From NCBI RefSeq assembly GCF_030440515.1, contig NZ_CP076543.1:1240001-1304000 (forward strand): a DNA stretch of 64,000 nt, read 5' to 3'. The notes beneath the pieces are model-generated. The model was given only the letters and a program-made list of their open reading frames with translations. It did no database searches and was not told the DNA's origin. The position numbers and the translations under genes were made by a program. Below are positions 52,212 through 61,631 of this stretch, one piece after another. The stretch comes from Streptomyces xanthophaeus (lineage in GTDB: Bacteria > Actinomycetota > Actinomycetes > Streptomycetales > Streptomycetaceae). Each line of letters starts with the position of its first letter. Position 1 is the first letter of the stretch.

Positions 52212-54029
52212 TCAGTGCACGTCGGAGCGCGCGGCGGAGGTGTCGTCGAGGAAGCCCCCCGACTGGTGCTGCCACAGCTTCGCGTAGGCGCCCTCCGAGG
52301 TGAGCAGTTCCTGGTGCGTGCCGTGCTCGACGATGCGTCCGCGGTCGAGGACGACGAGCCGGTCCATGTTCGCGACCGTACTCAGCCTGTGTGCCACCAC
52401 GAGGGCCGTCCGGCCCTCCATGAGCCGCCACAGCGCCTCCTGGACGAGGATCTCGCTCTCCGAGTCCAGGGCGCTGGTCGCCTCGTCGAGGAGCAGGATC
52501 GGCGCGTCGCGCAGGATCGCGCGGGCGAGCGCGACGCGCTGGCGCTGTCCGCCGGACAGCTTGACGCCGCGCTCGCCCACCATCGTGTCGAAGCCGTCGG
52601 GCAGCGCGTCGGTGAACTCCGTGACGTGCGCCGCCTCGGCCGCGCGGCGGATCTCGGCCTCGGTGGCGTCGGGCCGGGCGAAGGCGATGTTCTCCCGCAG
52701 GGTGCGGTGGAACATCGCCGGGTCCTGCGGGACGTAGGCGATCAGGCTGCGCAGGTCTGCCTGGCGCAGTCGGGTGATGTCCTGGCCGCCGATCAGGATC
52801 CGGCCGGATTCGATGTCCGTCATCCGCATCAGCAGCAGGGTGAGCGTGGTCTTGCCGCCCCCGGACCGGCCGACGAGGCCGATCTTCGTGCCGCCGGGCA
52901 CGTTCAGGTCGAGGCCGTCGAAGAGCGGCTTGCCTCCGCCGTGGGCGAAGGTGACCCGCTCGAAGCGGACGTCGGAGGAACCGGGCCGCAGCGGCTCGGG
53001 GACGGCCGGGTCGAGTACGGTCGGCGGCGTGAGCAGCAGTTCGGTGAACTGCGCGGCCTCCGTCATGGAGCTCTCCAGCCGGCGGTAGATCTGGTTGAAC
53101 TCGAACATGATCCGCGTCGCGCTGGCGTAGTAGGTGAAGGCGACGATGATGGCCTCCACGCCGTGCTCTCCCCCGCCGAGCGTGACGGCGAGCAGCAGGC
53201 CCAGCGCGTTGGTCAGTACGGACATCGGTGCGACCAGGGTGTCGATGCGCAGGTTGCCGTAGTCCCAGGAGCGCAGGGTGAGCCGGCGTGATTCGGCGAC
53301 GCGCGAGCGGTGTTCGGCCGCTTCGCGTTCCTCGGCGGCGAAGGCCCGGACGGTGTCCATGTTCATCAGGCTGTCGGCGACGTGGCCCGACACCCGGGCG
53401 ATCGCCTCCTCGCGCTGGGCGACGAGGCCTTGGCGGCGCCGGATCAGCGGCGCCACGCCCAGCGCCGTCACGGCGATCAGGACCAGGAGTCCGGCCACGA
53501 GCAGCGGGTCGTACTGCCACAGCACCACGGAGGCGAACACCAGGGGGACGAAGCTGCCCATGACCGAGAAGGTCAGGGTGTCGACGAACTCCTCGAAGCG
53601 GGAGGCGAAGCTCAGCACCCGCTTGGTCAGCGAACCGGCGAAGTTGTCGTGGAAGAACGCGGCGTCCTTGGCGAACAGTTCGTCCATGCCGACCACGTAC
53701 AGGTGCTCGATGCCGCGGGCGTCGAGGCGGTTGAGGCAGTGCAGGCCCAGGCGCCACAGCGCCTCGGCGAGGAGCAGGACCCCGGCGAAGGAGAGGACGT
53801 ACGGCAGCATCGCGTCGACGGTGGCGCTGCCGCCTCCGGCGATGCGGCCGACGAGCTTGGCGACGATCAGCGGCGCGATGTAGTTGATGCCGATGTTGCC
53901 CAGCGCCGGGAGCAGCATCGCGGGTGCGGTCAGCCGTTTGAGGCGGGCCAACTCCCGTCCGTAGTAGCGAAGTGCGAGGAGTACCGGGCCCTTGCCCGGT
54001 CGTTTTTCGGGTGGTTCAGGCGTTCCCAT
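52212..54029 (-). CDS. ABC half-transporter (fused membrane and ATPase domains)
   Basis: 605 residues. Six membrane helices in the first ~330 residues are followed by an ATPase with Walker A G-R-S-G-G-G-K-T-T, Q-loop Y-V-P-Q-D-P, signature L-S-G-G-Q-R-Q-R, Walker B I-L-L-L-D-E-A-T-S-A-L-D and H-loop V-V-A-H-R-L-S-T. It would work as a homodimeric exporter of lipids, peptides or drugs, like MsbA/Sav1866. There is no partner half-transporter nearby. ATG at 54029; the 202-base spacer upstream holds the terminator of the agmatine deiminase gene and no other feature I can see. Confidence 0.93.
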   Translation of the reverse strand: MGTPEPPEKRPGKGPVLLALRYYGRELARLKRLTAPAMLLPALGNIGINYIAPLIVAKLVGRIAGGGSATVDAMLPYVLSFAGVLLLAEALWRLGLHCLNRLDARGIEHLYVVGMDELFAKDAAFFHDNFAGSLTKRVLSFASRFEEFVDTLTFSVMGSFVPLVFASVVLWQYDPLLVAGLLVLIAVTALGVAPLIRRRQGLVAQREEAIARVSGHVADSLMNMDTVRAFAAEEREAAEHRSRVAESRRLTLRSWDYGNLRIDTLVAPMSVLTNALGLLLAVTLGGGEHGVEAIIVAFTYYASATRIMFEFNQIYRRLESSMTEAAQFTELLLTPPTVLDPAVPEPLRPGSSDVRFERVTFAHGGGKPLFDGLDLNVPGGTKIGLVGRSGGGKTTLTLLLMRMTDIESGRILIGGQDITRLRQADLRSLIAYVPQDPAMFHRTLRENIAFARPDATEAEIRRAAEAAHVTEFTDALPDGFDTMVGERGVKLSGGQRQRVALARAILRDAPILLLDEATSALDSESEILVQEALWRLMEGRTALVVAHRLSTVANMDRLVVLDRGRIVEHGTHQELLTSEGAYAKLWQHQSGGFLDDTSAARSDVH

Positions 54030-54156
54030 GACAACCCTGTGCGTTCGTGTGCGGACGGCTTGCAGGAACCGAAGTGTCCCGTGGCGGCGTTGGCGCGGTC
54101 CAAGGATTTTCCCGAATGGCGGTATCTCGTACCTGTTCGTGCCCGGAAACGGTGAA

Positions 54157-54186
54157 GGGCCGTTCCGGATGGCTCCGGAACGGCCC
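54157..54186 (-). terminator. Terminator, 13-bp perfect stem
   Basis: Arms 54157-54169 and 54174-54186 are perfectly paired with a 4-base loop. It lies 45 bases after the end of the exported agmatine deiminase gene and upstream of the ABC transporter gene, so it separates the two transcripts. Confidence 0.85.
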
Positions 54187-54231
54187 CGTGGTCCTTGGCG
54201 CTCTGCTGTGGGTGGTGGGGGTGGGTGTCGG

Positions 54232-55389
54232 TTACGGGACGGGCTGCTGCTGGGTGACGCAGTGGATGCCGCCGCCGCCGGTGCCGAGCCGGTCGATGTT
54301 GAGCTGCTCGATGGTGCGGCCGGGGTAGAGCCGGGCCAGGGTGGCCTTCGCCGCGGTGTCGGCGCGGGTGTCGCCGAAGTGGGCGCTGATGACGGCGCCG
54401 TTGCACAGGTAGTAGTTGGCGTAGGAGGCGAGGAAGTCCGGGTTGGTGGAGCGGATCTTGTTGTAGTCGGGGCCCTGGATCTGGTCGACCGCCATGCGGG
54501 TGCCGTCGGCCGCGGTGGACGCGGAGAGGATCTGGTACTGCTGGCGGGCGTCCTTGGCGTACACGTCGTTGTCCGAGGCCAGGGGCATCTGGACGGCGGC
54601 CCTGCCGGGGGCGAGGAAGCGCGAGGTCGCGTCGACGTGGTCGTCGGTGATGTCCTGGCCCTTGACCCCGTCGAACCAAATGACCTTGGTGGCGCCGTAG
54701 GCGGCGAGCAGGGCGGATTCGATCTGCGCCTGCGACTTGTCGGGGTTGCGGTTCTTGTTGATCAGGCTGCTGCGGGTGGCCATCAGGGTGCCGGCGCCGT
54801 CCTGTTCGACCGCGCCGCCCTCGCCGACCAGGGTTGCGGCGGTGAAGGGGACCCCGACGTAGGAGGCGATCCGGCCGGCGACCAGGTTGTCCCGGGAGTG
54901 GGCCTGCTTCTTGCCCCAGCCGTTGAAGTTGAGGCCGACGGCGTCCAGACCGCCGGATCCGTTCGTACGGAAGACGGGTCCCGTGTCGCGCATCCAGCAG
55001 TCGTCGACGGGGATGGTGCTGATGACGGTGACGGTGGAGCCGCACATCGAGCGGGCCTTGGCCGCACTGGCGGAGTTGGCACAGATGTAGACCGGCTCGT
55101 ACTTGGCGATGGTGCGTGCGATGAGCGCGATGTCCTGCTGGACGCCGCCGAGCGTGCTGCCCCAGATGGAGGTGGAGTCCGGCCAGGCCATCCAGGTGCG
55201 GGTGTGCCGGACGTCCTCGACGGGCACCCGGAAGGCGCCCGCCGCCGCCGGACGGGGCGCGGACGCGGCCCCGGCCCGCCCTTCGGTCGCCGCCAGTGCG
55301 GCCGCGGCGGCGGTGAGTCCCGCCGCTGCCAGGAACCTGCGTCTGCCCATGCCCTCGCCTGCGGGCCGGTTCACTGCGTGATCGTTCAT
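54232..55389 (-). CDS. aguA: Tat-exported agmatine deiminase family protein
   Basis: 385 residues with a Tat signal, G-R-R-R-F-L-A-A-A-G-L, then an Ala-rich core ending near residue 43. The agmatine deiminase/peptidyl-Arg-deiminase fold is shown by D-D-C-W-M-R-D-T-G-P, G-L-N-F-N-G-W-G, D-D-H-V-D-A and the nucleophile Cys377 in G-G-G-G-I-H-C-V-T-Q-Q. It should hydrolyse agmatine to N-carbamoylputrescine and ammonia, here outside the membrane, which is unusual because the enzyme is normally cytoplasmic. It is divergent from a TetR gene with a shared operator candidate. A related cytoplasmic copy lies at 61.6-62.6 kb. Confidence 0.9.
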   Translation of the reverse strand: MNDHAVNRPAGEGMGRRRFLAAAGLTAAAAALAATEGRAGAASAPRPAAAGAFRVPVEDVRHTRTWMAWPDSTSIWGSTLGGVQQDIALIARTIAKYEPVYICANSASAAKARSMCGSTVTVISTIPVDDCWMRDTGPVFRTNGSGGLDAVGLNFNGWGKKQAHSRDNLVAGRIASYVGVPFTAATLVGEGGAVEQDGAGTLMATRSSLINKNRNPDKSQAQIESALLAAYGATKVIWFDGVKGQDITDDHVDATSRFLAPGRAAVQMPLASDNDVYAKDARQQYQILSASTAADGTRMAVDQIQGPDYNKIRSTNPDFLASYANYYLCNGAVISAHFGDTRADTAAKATLARLYPGRTIEQLNIDRLGTGGGGIHCVTQQQPVP

Positions 55390-55451
55390 GTGGGGGTCCT
55401 CCGATGGCTCAACTCCCCGCGGGGGCAGCGGGGTTGACCGGAAAGCTAAAA

Positions 55452-55471
55452 CTGGCCAAGCGCTCGGTCAA
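55452..55471. promoter_or_regulatory. TetR operator candidate between aguA and the TetR gene
   Basis: On the reverse strand the site reads TTGACCGAGCGCTTGGCCAG. The core TGGCCAAGCGCTCGGTCA (55453-55470) is symmetric at 14 of 18 positions around AGCGCT, the usual shape of TetR boxes. It is 76 bases before the TetR gene and 63 bases before the aguA start. The same pattern recurs before the second deiminase gene at 62685-62700. Confidence 0.65.
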
Positions 55472-55546
55472 TAGTTTGGACGAGGTCATTCCGGTGGATC
55501 ACGGAAAGCCCCAGGTCGCGGACCGAAGGCTGGTTAGAGTGACGTC

Positions 55547-56215
55547 ATGGCAGCTGTCGCGAAGGACTCCGGGGGCCGGCCGGCCGCTCCCCCTGCAAGG
55601 GCCGGCCGGCCTCGGGCCTCGGCGAAGGGCGAACAGACGCGGGCGCGACTGATCGCCGCCGCGCGGACCCTGCTCGCGGGCGAGATGAGCGAGGGCTTCA
55701 CCACCCGCAACGTCGCCGCTCTGTCAGGCGTTTCGCATGGGATGTGCCACTACCACTTCCAGGACCGGACGGATCTCGTCCTCGCGGTCATCGAGGACAT
55801 CCGCCCGGAATGGATCATGCCGCTGGAGGCGGCGGTGTCCGGCACCGGACCCTTCGCCGAGCGCGCCGAACGGGTCGTCGAACTGCTCGGCCGGCCCGAG
55901 GGTGCCGAGCTCTCCCACCTCCATTCCGCCCTGCACTGGCAGGCGTTGAACGACGCCCGGGTCCGGGAGAGCCTCGAAGCCGAGTACCGGCGCTGGCGCG
56001 CCTGCTTCGTCGCCCTCTTCCAGGTCCTGGCCGACGAACGAGGCGGGGACCTCGACCCACGCCCCCTGGGTCTGGCCGTGGCCGCAGCCGTGGACGGCCT
56101 GGCGGCCATGGACTCCCTGGGCGCCGACGGCGGTACGGGGCCGGTCCTGCGGACCTTGATCCGTACCCTCGCCGCGGGAGCCGGAGCGGGAGCCGGATCC
56201 GGATCCGGGCCGTGA
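55547..56215 (+). CDS. TetR-family regulator of the agmatine island (inferred)
   Basis: 222 residues. After a Pro/Arg-rich N-terminal tail, the helix-turn-helix is at about 30-75 (T-T-R-N-V-A-A-L-S-G-V-S, then C-H-Y-H-F). The ligand domain has W-Q-A-L-N-D-A and ends in a Gly/Ser-rich tail. It is divergent from aguA and converges with the importer operon (10 bases apart), so it sits between both deiminase/transport units. An effector such as agmatine or a polyamine is likely. Similar BetI-like regulators respond to choline or polyamines, but that link is inference. Confidence 0.88.
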   Translation: MAAVAKDSGGRPAAPPARAGRPRASAKGEQTRARLIAAARTLLAGEMSEGFTTRNVAALSGVSHGMCHYHFQDRTDLVLAVIEDIRPEWIMPLEAAVSGTGPFAERAERVVELLGRPEGAELSHLHSALHWQALNDARVRESLEAEYRRWRACFVALFQVLADERGGDLDPRPLGLAVAAAVDGLAAMDSLGADGGTGPVLRTLIRTLAAGAGAGAGSGSGP

Positions 56216-56225
56216 CCGGCACGGC

Positions 56226-57044
56226 CTACAGCGCCCGCCGGGCCGCGGCGATCGCCTCCGGGTCCCATCCCGGGCGCGGCACCGACTCCAGGAGCAGCCG
56301 GGTGTAGGGGTGCCGGGGCGCGGCCAGCACCTCGGCCGTGGCGCCCGCCTCCACGATCCGGCCGCGGCGCATGACGACGATCTCGTCGGTGACGCACCGT
56401 ACGACGCCCAGGTCGTGGGTGATGAAGAGGTACCCGATACGGGTCTGCTCCCTGATGTCCGCGAGCAGGTTGAGGATCTGCGCCTGTACGGAGACGTCGA
56501 GCGCGGCGACCGCCTCGTCCAGGACCAGGACGGACGGCTCGACGGCCAGGGCCCGGGCGATGGCGACGCGCTGGCGCTGGCCGCCGGACAGCTGGCGCGG
56601 CAGGGCGTCGGCGGCCCGGGTGCCCAGACCCACCTGATCGAGCAACTCCCGTATCCGGACCGCGTGGTCCCGGCCCGGGAAGTGCAGGCGCAGGGTCTCG
56701 CGCAGGGCCGCCTCCACACTGGTCCGGGGATCGAGGGAGAGGTACGGGTCCTGGAAGACCATCTGGACCTCACGGGCGCGGGCCAGGCGCCGCGCACGGC
56801 CGCGGCCCTCGCCGCGCGCGGTCCGGTTCCGGCCGCCGACCAGGACCTCGCCCGCGTCGGCACGTTCCAGGCCGACGACGATCCGCGCGGTGGTGGTCTT
56901 GCCGGAGCCGGACTCCCCCACGATCCCCAGCGAACCGCCCTCGGGGAGGACGAAGGACACGTCGTCCACGGCGCGCACGGCTCCGTAGGAGCGGTGCAGC
57001 CCCGTGACCTCCAGGACGTTGTCGGGAAGTCCGTTATCGGGCAT
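56226..57044 (-). CDS. Peptide-type ABC importer, ATPase subunit 2 (DppF/OppF-like)
   Basis: 272 residues; GGGAG before the ATG at 57044. Walker A G-E-S-G-S-G-K-T-T, Q-loop V-F-Q-D-P-Y, signature L-S-G-G-Q-R-Q-R, Walker B V-L-V-L-D-E-A, H-loop F-I-T-H-D-L-G, and the Opp/Dpp-type end H-P-Y-T-R-L-L. The final family-specific extension with its Cys cluster is absent, so the protein is slightly short. Its start overlaps the end of the other ATPase gene by 11 bases. Last gene of the importer operon. Confidence 0.93.
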   Translation of the reverse strand: MPDNGLPDNVLEVTGLHRSYGAVRAVDDVSFVLPEGGSLGIVGESGSGKTTTARIVVGLERADAGEVLVGGRNRTARGEGRGRARRLARAREVQMVFQDPYLSLDPRTSVEAALRETLRLHFPGRDHAVRIRELLDQVGLGTRAADALPRQLSGGQRQRVAIARALAVEPSVLVLDEAVAALDVSVQAQILNLLADIREQTRIGYLFITHDLGVVRCVTDEIVVMRRGRIVEAGATAEVLAAPRHPYTRLLLESVPRPGWDPEAIAAARRAL

Positions 57045-58065
57045 CGACGGTGCTCCCTTCGAGCCGGTCGCTGTGGTGGCAGGCGGCCAGGTGCCCCGGC
57101 CGGCCCGGGGCGGCCACCGGCAGGGGCACCTGCTGGTCGCAGACCTCCGTGGCGAGCGGGCAGCGGGCGGCGAAGGCACAGCCGTGGAGGGCCTGGCGCA
57201 GGTCCGGCGGCTGGCCCTCGATGGCGGCGAGCCGGCCGCGCGGGCCGTCCATCCGCGGGGTGGAGGCCAGCAGGGCGGCCGTGTACGGGTGCCGGGGGTG
57301 CGCGAAGAGGGCCTCGGCGGGCCCGCTCTCGGCGATCCGGCCCGCGTACATGACGTAGACGCGGTCGCTGATGGCCGCCGCGAGGTCGAGGTCGTGCGTG
57401 ACGAACAGCAGGCCGGTGCCGAAGCGGGCGCGGATCCCGGCCAGCAGGGAGATGACCTCGGCCTGGGAGGTGACGTCCAGCGCGGTGGTGGGCTCGTCGG
57501 CCAGCAGGAGGGAGGGGTCCCCCATGAGGGCCGCCGCGATCACCACGCGCTGGAGCATGCCGCCGGAGACCTGGCCGGGGTACTTGCGCAGCACCGCCGG
57601 GTCCAGGCCCACGGCCTCCAGGAGCTCGGTGGCGCGCGCGGTCGCCTCGGCCCGGCTCATGGCCCGGGTCAGGGTGGCGCTCTCGGTGAGGAAGTCCCCG
57701 ATGCGGCGCAGCGGGTTGACGGCGGCGCGCGGGTCCTGGAAGACCATGGCCACGGCGGAGGCGCGTACGGTGCGCAGCCGGTCGGCGGTCATGGTGAGGA
57801 CGTCCTCGCCGCCGACCCGTACGGCTCCTTCGACGACGGCGCCGGGCGGCAGCAGGTTCAGCGCGCTGCGCGAGGTGAGGCTCTTGCCGGAGCCGGACTC
57901 GCCGACGAGGGCGACGGTCTCACCGGTGGAGACGGTGAGGTCGACGCCGTCGAGGACGGGCCGGGCGGTACCGGGCAGGGTGATCCGCAGCCCCCGGATG
58001 TCCAGGGTGGGCGTCGGTTGCGTCGGTTGCGTGGGGTGCGGTTGCGGCGGTTGCGGCGGCCTCAT
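57034..58065 (-). CDS. Peptide-type ABC importer, ATPase subunit 1 (DppD/OppD-like)
   Basis: 343 residues. A Pro/Gln/Thr repeat (P-Q-P-P-Q-P-H-P-T-Q-P-T) precedes the ATPase, with G-E-S-G-S-G-K-S, V-F-Q-D-P-R, V-S-G-G-M-L-Q-R, L-L-A-D-E-P-T-T-A-L-D and F-V-T-H-D-L. The C-terminal oligopeptide/dipeptide extension is complete, with the Cys pattern C-A-F-A-A-R-C-P ... V-C that binds an iron-sulfur cluster in relatives. Its start overlaps the permease gene's stop by 4 bases. Confidence 0.94.
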   Translation of the reverse strand: MRPPQPPQPHPTQPTQPTPTLDIRGLRITLPGTARPVLDGVDLTVSTGETVALVGESGSGKSLTSRSALNLLPPGAVVEGAVRVGGEDVLTMTADRLRTVRASAVAMVFQDPRAAVNPLRRIGDFLTESATLTRAMSRAEATARATELLEAVGLDPAVLRKYPGQVSGGMLQRVVIAAALMGDPSLLLADEPTTALDVTSQAEVISLLAGIRARFGTGLLFVTHDLDLAAAISDRVYVMYAGRIAESGPAEALFAHPRHPYTAALLASTPRMDGPRGRLAAIEGQPPDLRQALHGCAFAARCPLATEVCDQQVPLPVAAPGRPGHLAACHHSDRLEGSTVDAR

Positions 58066-58916
58066 CGGGCCCTCCTGGCTATACGGTCGGCCCAGCGTTC
58101 GCCGACCACGTTGAAGGCGACCACGGTCAGCACGATGAAGGCGCAGGGCAGGATCGCGGACAGCGGGTAGCCGTGCTGGATGGCGGTCTGGCCGTCGAAG
58201 ACCATGCGGCCCCAGTCGGGGGTGAGGGCGGGGACGCCGAGCCCGAGGAAGGACAGTCCGGCCAGGTCCATCAGGGCGTAGCCGAAGTTGATGGTGGACT
58301 GGGCGAGGACGACGGGGGCGATGTTGGGCAGGATGTGGCGCAGGCAGATCTGCAGCGCCGAGTGGCCCTGGACCTGGTAGGCGCTGACGTACGGGCGGGC
58401 CCGTTCGGCCAGGACCAGGGAGCGGGTGAGGCGGCTGACGTAGGGCAGGTAGGCCACGGCGAGGGCGATGACCGGGGCGAGCAGGCCCTCTCCGTAGACC
58501 GAGATGATCAGGATGGCCAGCAGCATGCCGGGGAAGGCGAAGACGAGCTCGGTGCTGCGGGAGAGCACGGAGTCGATCCAGCCGCCCCGCCAGGCCGCCG
58601 CCGTGCCGATGGCGATGCCGGCGACGGTGGAGAAGACGACGACTCCGAGCGGTCCGAGCAGCGAGGTGCGGGCGCCGAGCAGCAGCCGGGAGAGGGTGTC
58701 ACGGCCGGCCGCGTCCACGCCGAACGGGTGCGCGGCGGAGGGTGCGGCCAGCGCGTTGCCGAGGTCGACGGCGTTGGGGTCGTGGGGTACGACCCAGGGT
58801 GCGAGCAGGGCGGCCAGGACGACGACGGCGACGAGCACCAGGCAGACCAGGTGGAGCGGGGAGCCGGCGGCGCGGATCCGGGAGAGGCCGGGCCGGCGGG
58901 TGAGGACGGCGGTCAT
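58062..58916 (-). CDS. Peptide-type ABC importer, permease 2 (DppC/OppC-like)
   Basis: 284 residues from the ATG at 58916, which overlaps the previous permease's stop (ATGA). Six membrane helices. The DppC-type N-terminal domain has H-P-F-G-V-D-A-A-G-R-D-T-L-S-R, and the EAA-like ATPase-contact loop lies around Y-Q-V-Q-G-H-S-A-L-Q-I. It forms the inner-membrane pore with permease 1. Confidence 0.93.
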   Translation of the reverse strand: MTAVLTRRPGLSRIRAAGSPLHLVCLVLVAVVVLAALLAPWVVPHDPNAVDLGNALAAPSAAHPFGVDAAGRDTLSRLLLGARTSLLGPLGVVVFSTVAGIAIGTAAAWRGGWIDSVLSRSTELVFAFPGMLLAILIISVYGEGLLAPVIALAVAYLPYVSRLTRSLVLAERARPYVSAYQVQGHSALQICLRHILPNIAPVVLAQSTINFGYALMDLAGLSFLGLGVPALTPDWGRMVFDGQTAIQHGYPLSAILPCAFIVLTVVAFNVVGERWADRIARRAR

Positions 58917-59875
58917 ACGGCGGCGCTCCTCGATCCGAGGGTGACCCTGGGGTCGACCAGGGGCAGCAGCAGGTCCACGATCAGGTTCACGATCATGAAG
59001 AGGGCGACGATGATCAGGGAGATCGCCTGGACGGTCGGGAAGTCCTTGGTGGTGGTGGACAGTTCGAGGAGCTGGCCGATGCCGCCGATGCTGAAGGCCG
59101 TCTCCACCAGGATGGTGCACACCAGCAGCGTGGAGACGATGAGGCCGCCTGTGGTCAGGACGGTGCCGAGCGAGTTGCGGAACACGTGGCGCTCGATGAC
59201 CTGGCGTTCGGGGACACCCCGGCTGCGGGCGACGGTGACGTGGTCGCTGTCGAGGGCTTCGAGCATGGCGGAGCGGGTGACCCGGGCGAGCATGCCGATC
59301 AGGTAGAGCGCGAGGGCGACGGCGGGGAGCGTGAGGTGCCAGAGCATGTCGCCGAGGCCCCCGTCCCCCGCCCCGCTGCTGGGGAACCAGCCGAGGTTGA
59401 CGGCGAAGAGGCCCTGGAGCAGGACCGCCGCGACGAAGGACGGGGTGCCGACGGCGAACGTCGTGGTGACGAGGACGGCGGAGTCGGTGGCCCCGCCGCG
59501 GACGGCGGCGATCCGGCCGAGGAGGAGGCCGGCGGCGACGACCACGACGAGCGACATCACGATCAGCAGCAGGGTGGTGGGCAGGCGGTCCGCCAGCAGC
59601 CGCGAGACATCGGTGCGGTAGGTGATCGACCGCCCGAAGTCGCCCTGCAGTACGTCACCCAGCCACCGGAAGTACCGCACGAGGAAGGGGTCGTCCAGGT
59701 GGTACTGGGCGTTGATCGAGGCGAGGGCCTCCGGGGAGGCCGAGCGGCCGGCGAGCAGGAAGCTCGCCGGGTTGCCCGGCGCCAGGTACATGGCCCCGAA
59801 GACCACGAACGAGGCGGTCAGGAGGGTGGCGGCCATCTCCGCCACCCGCCGGAGCGCGAATCTGACGAAACTCAC
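58913..59875 (-). CDS. Peptide-type ABC importer, permease 1 (DppB/OppB-like)
   Basis: 320 residues from a GTG at 59875 that overlaps the binding-protein stop (GTGA). Six membrane segments. It has the DppB signature in the region G-N-P-A-S-F-L to G-D-F-G-R-S-I and an EAA-like loop near V-A-R-S-R-G-V-P-E-R-Q-V. The substrate follows from the binding protein and context rather than from this subunit. Confidence 0.93.
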   Translation of the reverse strand: MSFVRFALRRVAEMAATLLTASFVVFGAMYLAPGNPASFLLAGRSASPEALASINAQYHLDDPFLVRYFRWLGDVLQGDFGRSITYRTDVSRLLADRLPTTLLLIVMSLVVVVAAGLLLGRIAAVRGGATDSAVLVTTTFAVGTPSFVAAVLLQGLFAVNLGWFPSSGAGDGGLGDMLWHLTLPAVALALYLIGMLARVTRSAMLEALDSDHVTVARSRGVPERQVIERHVFRNSLGTVLTTGGLIVSTLLVCTILVETAFSIGGIGQLLELSTTTKDFPTVQAISLIIVALFMIVNLIVDLLLPLVDPRVTLGSRSAAV

Positions 59876-61545
59876 TGCGCGGCCCCCACGTCGGCGGCCC
59901 ACGGGTAGTACATGTACGAGATGGTGGTGGGGGCGCCGGTGATGCGCTTGTTCATGAACAGCGCGGTGGGCCACTCGGCGACCGGGATCCACAGCAGCTG
60001 TTCCGAGGCGTGGTGCTGCAGTTTCGCCTCGAGGTCCATCCGCTGCTCGACCGGGTAGACGGCGCTCGCCTGGTCGACGAGCTTGTCGTACGCGGGGTCG
60101 CTGTAGCCGGCGAAGTTCATGTACGCACCGGTCTTGAAGTTCTGCAGCAGGTCGAGCGGGTCGGTGATCGAGTCGTAGTAGGTGAGCGGGAACATGTCGA
60201 TGCCCTCGCGCGCCTGGGGGTCGGTGAACAGTGCGGTGAAGGCGTTCGGGGCGATCGTCTTCAGCTGGATGTCCAGACCGATCTGGGTGCCGGCCGCCTG
60301 GACGGCGGTGGCGAGGAGGGAGACGTCCTGGCCTATGGAGCTGGTGGCCACGGTCAGCGTCTTGCCGGTGGCGCCGGCCTCCTTGACCAGGGCCTTGGCC
60401 TTCTCCATGTCCTGGCCGGTGGGCGGCAGGCTGTCGAAGGCCGTCTTCAGGGTGCGCTCGGGGGCGACGGCCCAGGCGGCGCGGGTGGTGAGGGAGTTGG
60501 TGACGGTGCCCGCCCCGCCGAGGCCGGCCTTGACGAAGCCGGAGCGGTCCAGCGCCAGGGACAGCGCCCGGCGGACGCGGATGTCACCGAGGGGGCCCTG
60601 CATGTTGGTGACGTTGACGTTGACCGTGCTCAGGCCCTCGCCGAAGTAGAGGGTGCCGGTGCCGCTGCCGCGCAGACGGGCGTAGCTCTCGGTGGGGATC
60701 AGGTAGCCGCCGTCGGCCTCCCCGCTGAGCATGGCGTTCGTGCGGGCGGAGGGATCGGTCAGGACACGGAAGACGGCCTTCTTCGACTTGGCCTTGGTGC
60801 CCCAGTAGTTGTCGAAGCGCTCCAGCTCGATCGACTGGCCCTTGTTCCACGTGCCGAGCTTGAAGGGGCCGCTGCAGCCGAGGCCGCCCGTGGTGCCGTA
60901 GTCCTTGCCTGCCGCCTCGACGGCGGCCTTGGAGGCGACCACTCCGGCGGCGGTGGCCATGTACTGGGGGAACTGCGAGTCGGGCTTGTCGAGCTTGACG
61001 GTGACCTGCAGCGGACCGCTCTTGGTGATCGAGGCGACGTTCTGGAACACCTGGGCCCAGGCGGCGGCGTTGTCGGGGTCCCTCTGGCGTCCGAGGCTGA
61101 AGACCACGTCGTCGGCGGTCATCTCCTTGCCGTCGTGGAAGCGCACGCCGGGGCGCAGGTCGTAGACCCAGGTGGTGGGGTCCGGGTTGGACGCCTTCTG
61201 GGCGAGACCGGGCTCCGTGGTGAGGCCCGGGGTCCAGCGCATCAGGCTCTCGCACACGTTGGACAGGACGGTGTTCTGCGGGTAGTCGAAGGCCACCGTG
61301 TAGTCGAGGGTGGGCGGTTCGGCGTACACGGCCCAGGTGAAGGAGTCGATCTCGCCGCGTGCCTCGGGGGTGGAGACCGACAGCCTGACGTCGGTGACAC
61401 CGCCGGCCTTCTCCTTCGGCGGGCCGGAGCAGGCCGCGAGCAGGGAGACGGCCGTCAGGGCGGCGGTCGCGGCCGCGGCAACGGGGCTGAGCCGGCCGCG
61501 CCGGCCGCGGAAGCGTCTGCCGGTGCGGGGCGGGGTGGTGGTCAT
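59872..61545 (-). CDS. Solute-binding lipoprotein, family 5 (peptide/nickel/agmatine-type)
   Basis: 557 residues. The lipoprotein signal follows an Arg-rich start: A-A-L-T-A-V-S-L-L-A-A-C-S-G. The mature protein has the family 5 order: P-P-T-L-D-Y near the start, L-S-N-V-C-E-S-L, L-R-P-G-V-R-F-H-D-G, T-A-D-D-V-V-F-S-L and R-A-L-S-L-A-L-D-R. Members bind peptides, nickel, opines or guanidino compounds. It lies 86 bases after a cytoplasmic agmatine deiminase gene on the same strand, so agmatine or an arginine-derived peptide is the favoured ligand, by inference. Confidence 0.92.
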   Translation of the reverse strand: MTTTPPRTGRRFRGRRGRLSPVAAAATAALTAVSLLAACSGPPKEKAGGVTDVRLSVSTPEARGEIDSFTWAVYAEPPTLDYTVAFDYPQNTVLSNVCESLMRWTPGLTTEPGLAQKASNPDPTTWVYDLRPGVRFHDGKEMTADDVVFSLGRQRDPDNAAAWAQVFQNVASITKSGPLQVTVKLDKPDSQFPQYMATAAGVVASKAAVEAAGKDYGTTGGLGCSGPFKLGTWNKGQSIELERFDNYWGTKAKSKKAVFRVLTDPSARTNAMLSGEADGGYLIPTESYARLRGSGTGTLYFGEGLSTVNVNVTNMQGPLGDIRVRRALSLALDRSGFVKAGLGGAGTVTNSLTTRAAWAVAPERTLKTAFDSLPPTGQDMEKAKALVKEAGATGKTLTVATSSIGQDVSLLATAVQAAGTQIGLDIQLKTIAPNAFTALFTDPQAREGIDMFPLTYYDSITDPLDLLQNFKTGAYMNFAGYSDPAYDKLVDQASAVYPVEQRMDLEAKLQHHASEQLLWIPVAEWPTALFMNKRITGAPTTISYMYYPWAADVGAAQ

Positions 61546-61631
61546 CGTCGCGCTCTCTATTCCGTGAGGGATGCGGGGGGAGGAGCGGGCGGATCGCCGG
61601 AGCGGTCCGCCGGGAGCGGCCGGTTTCCCGG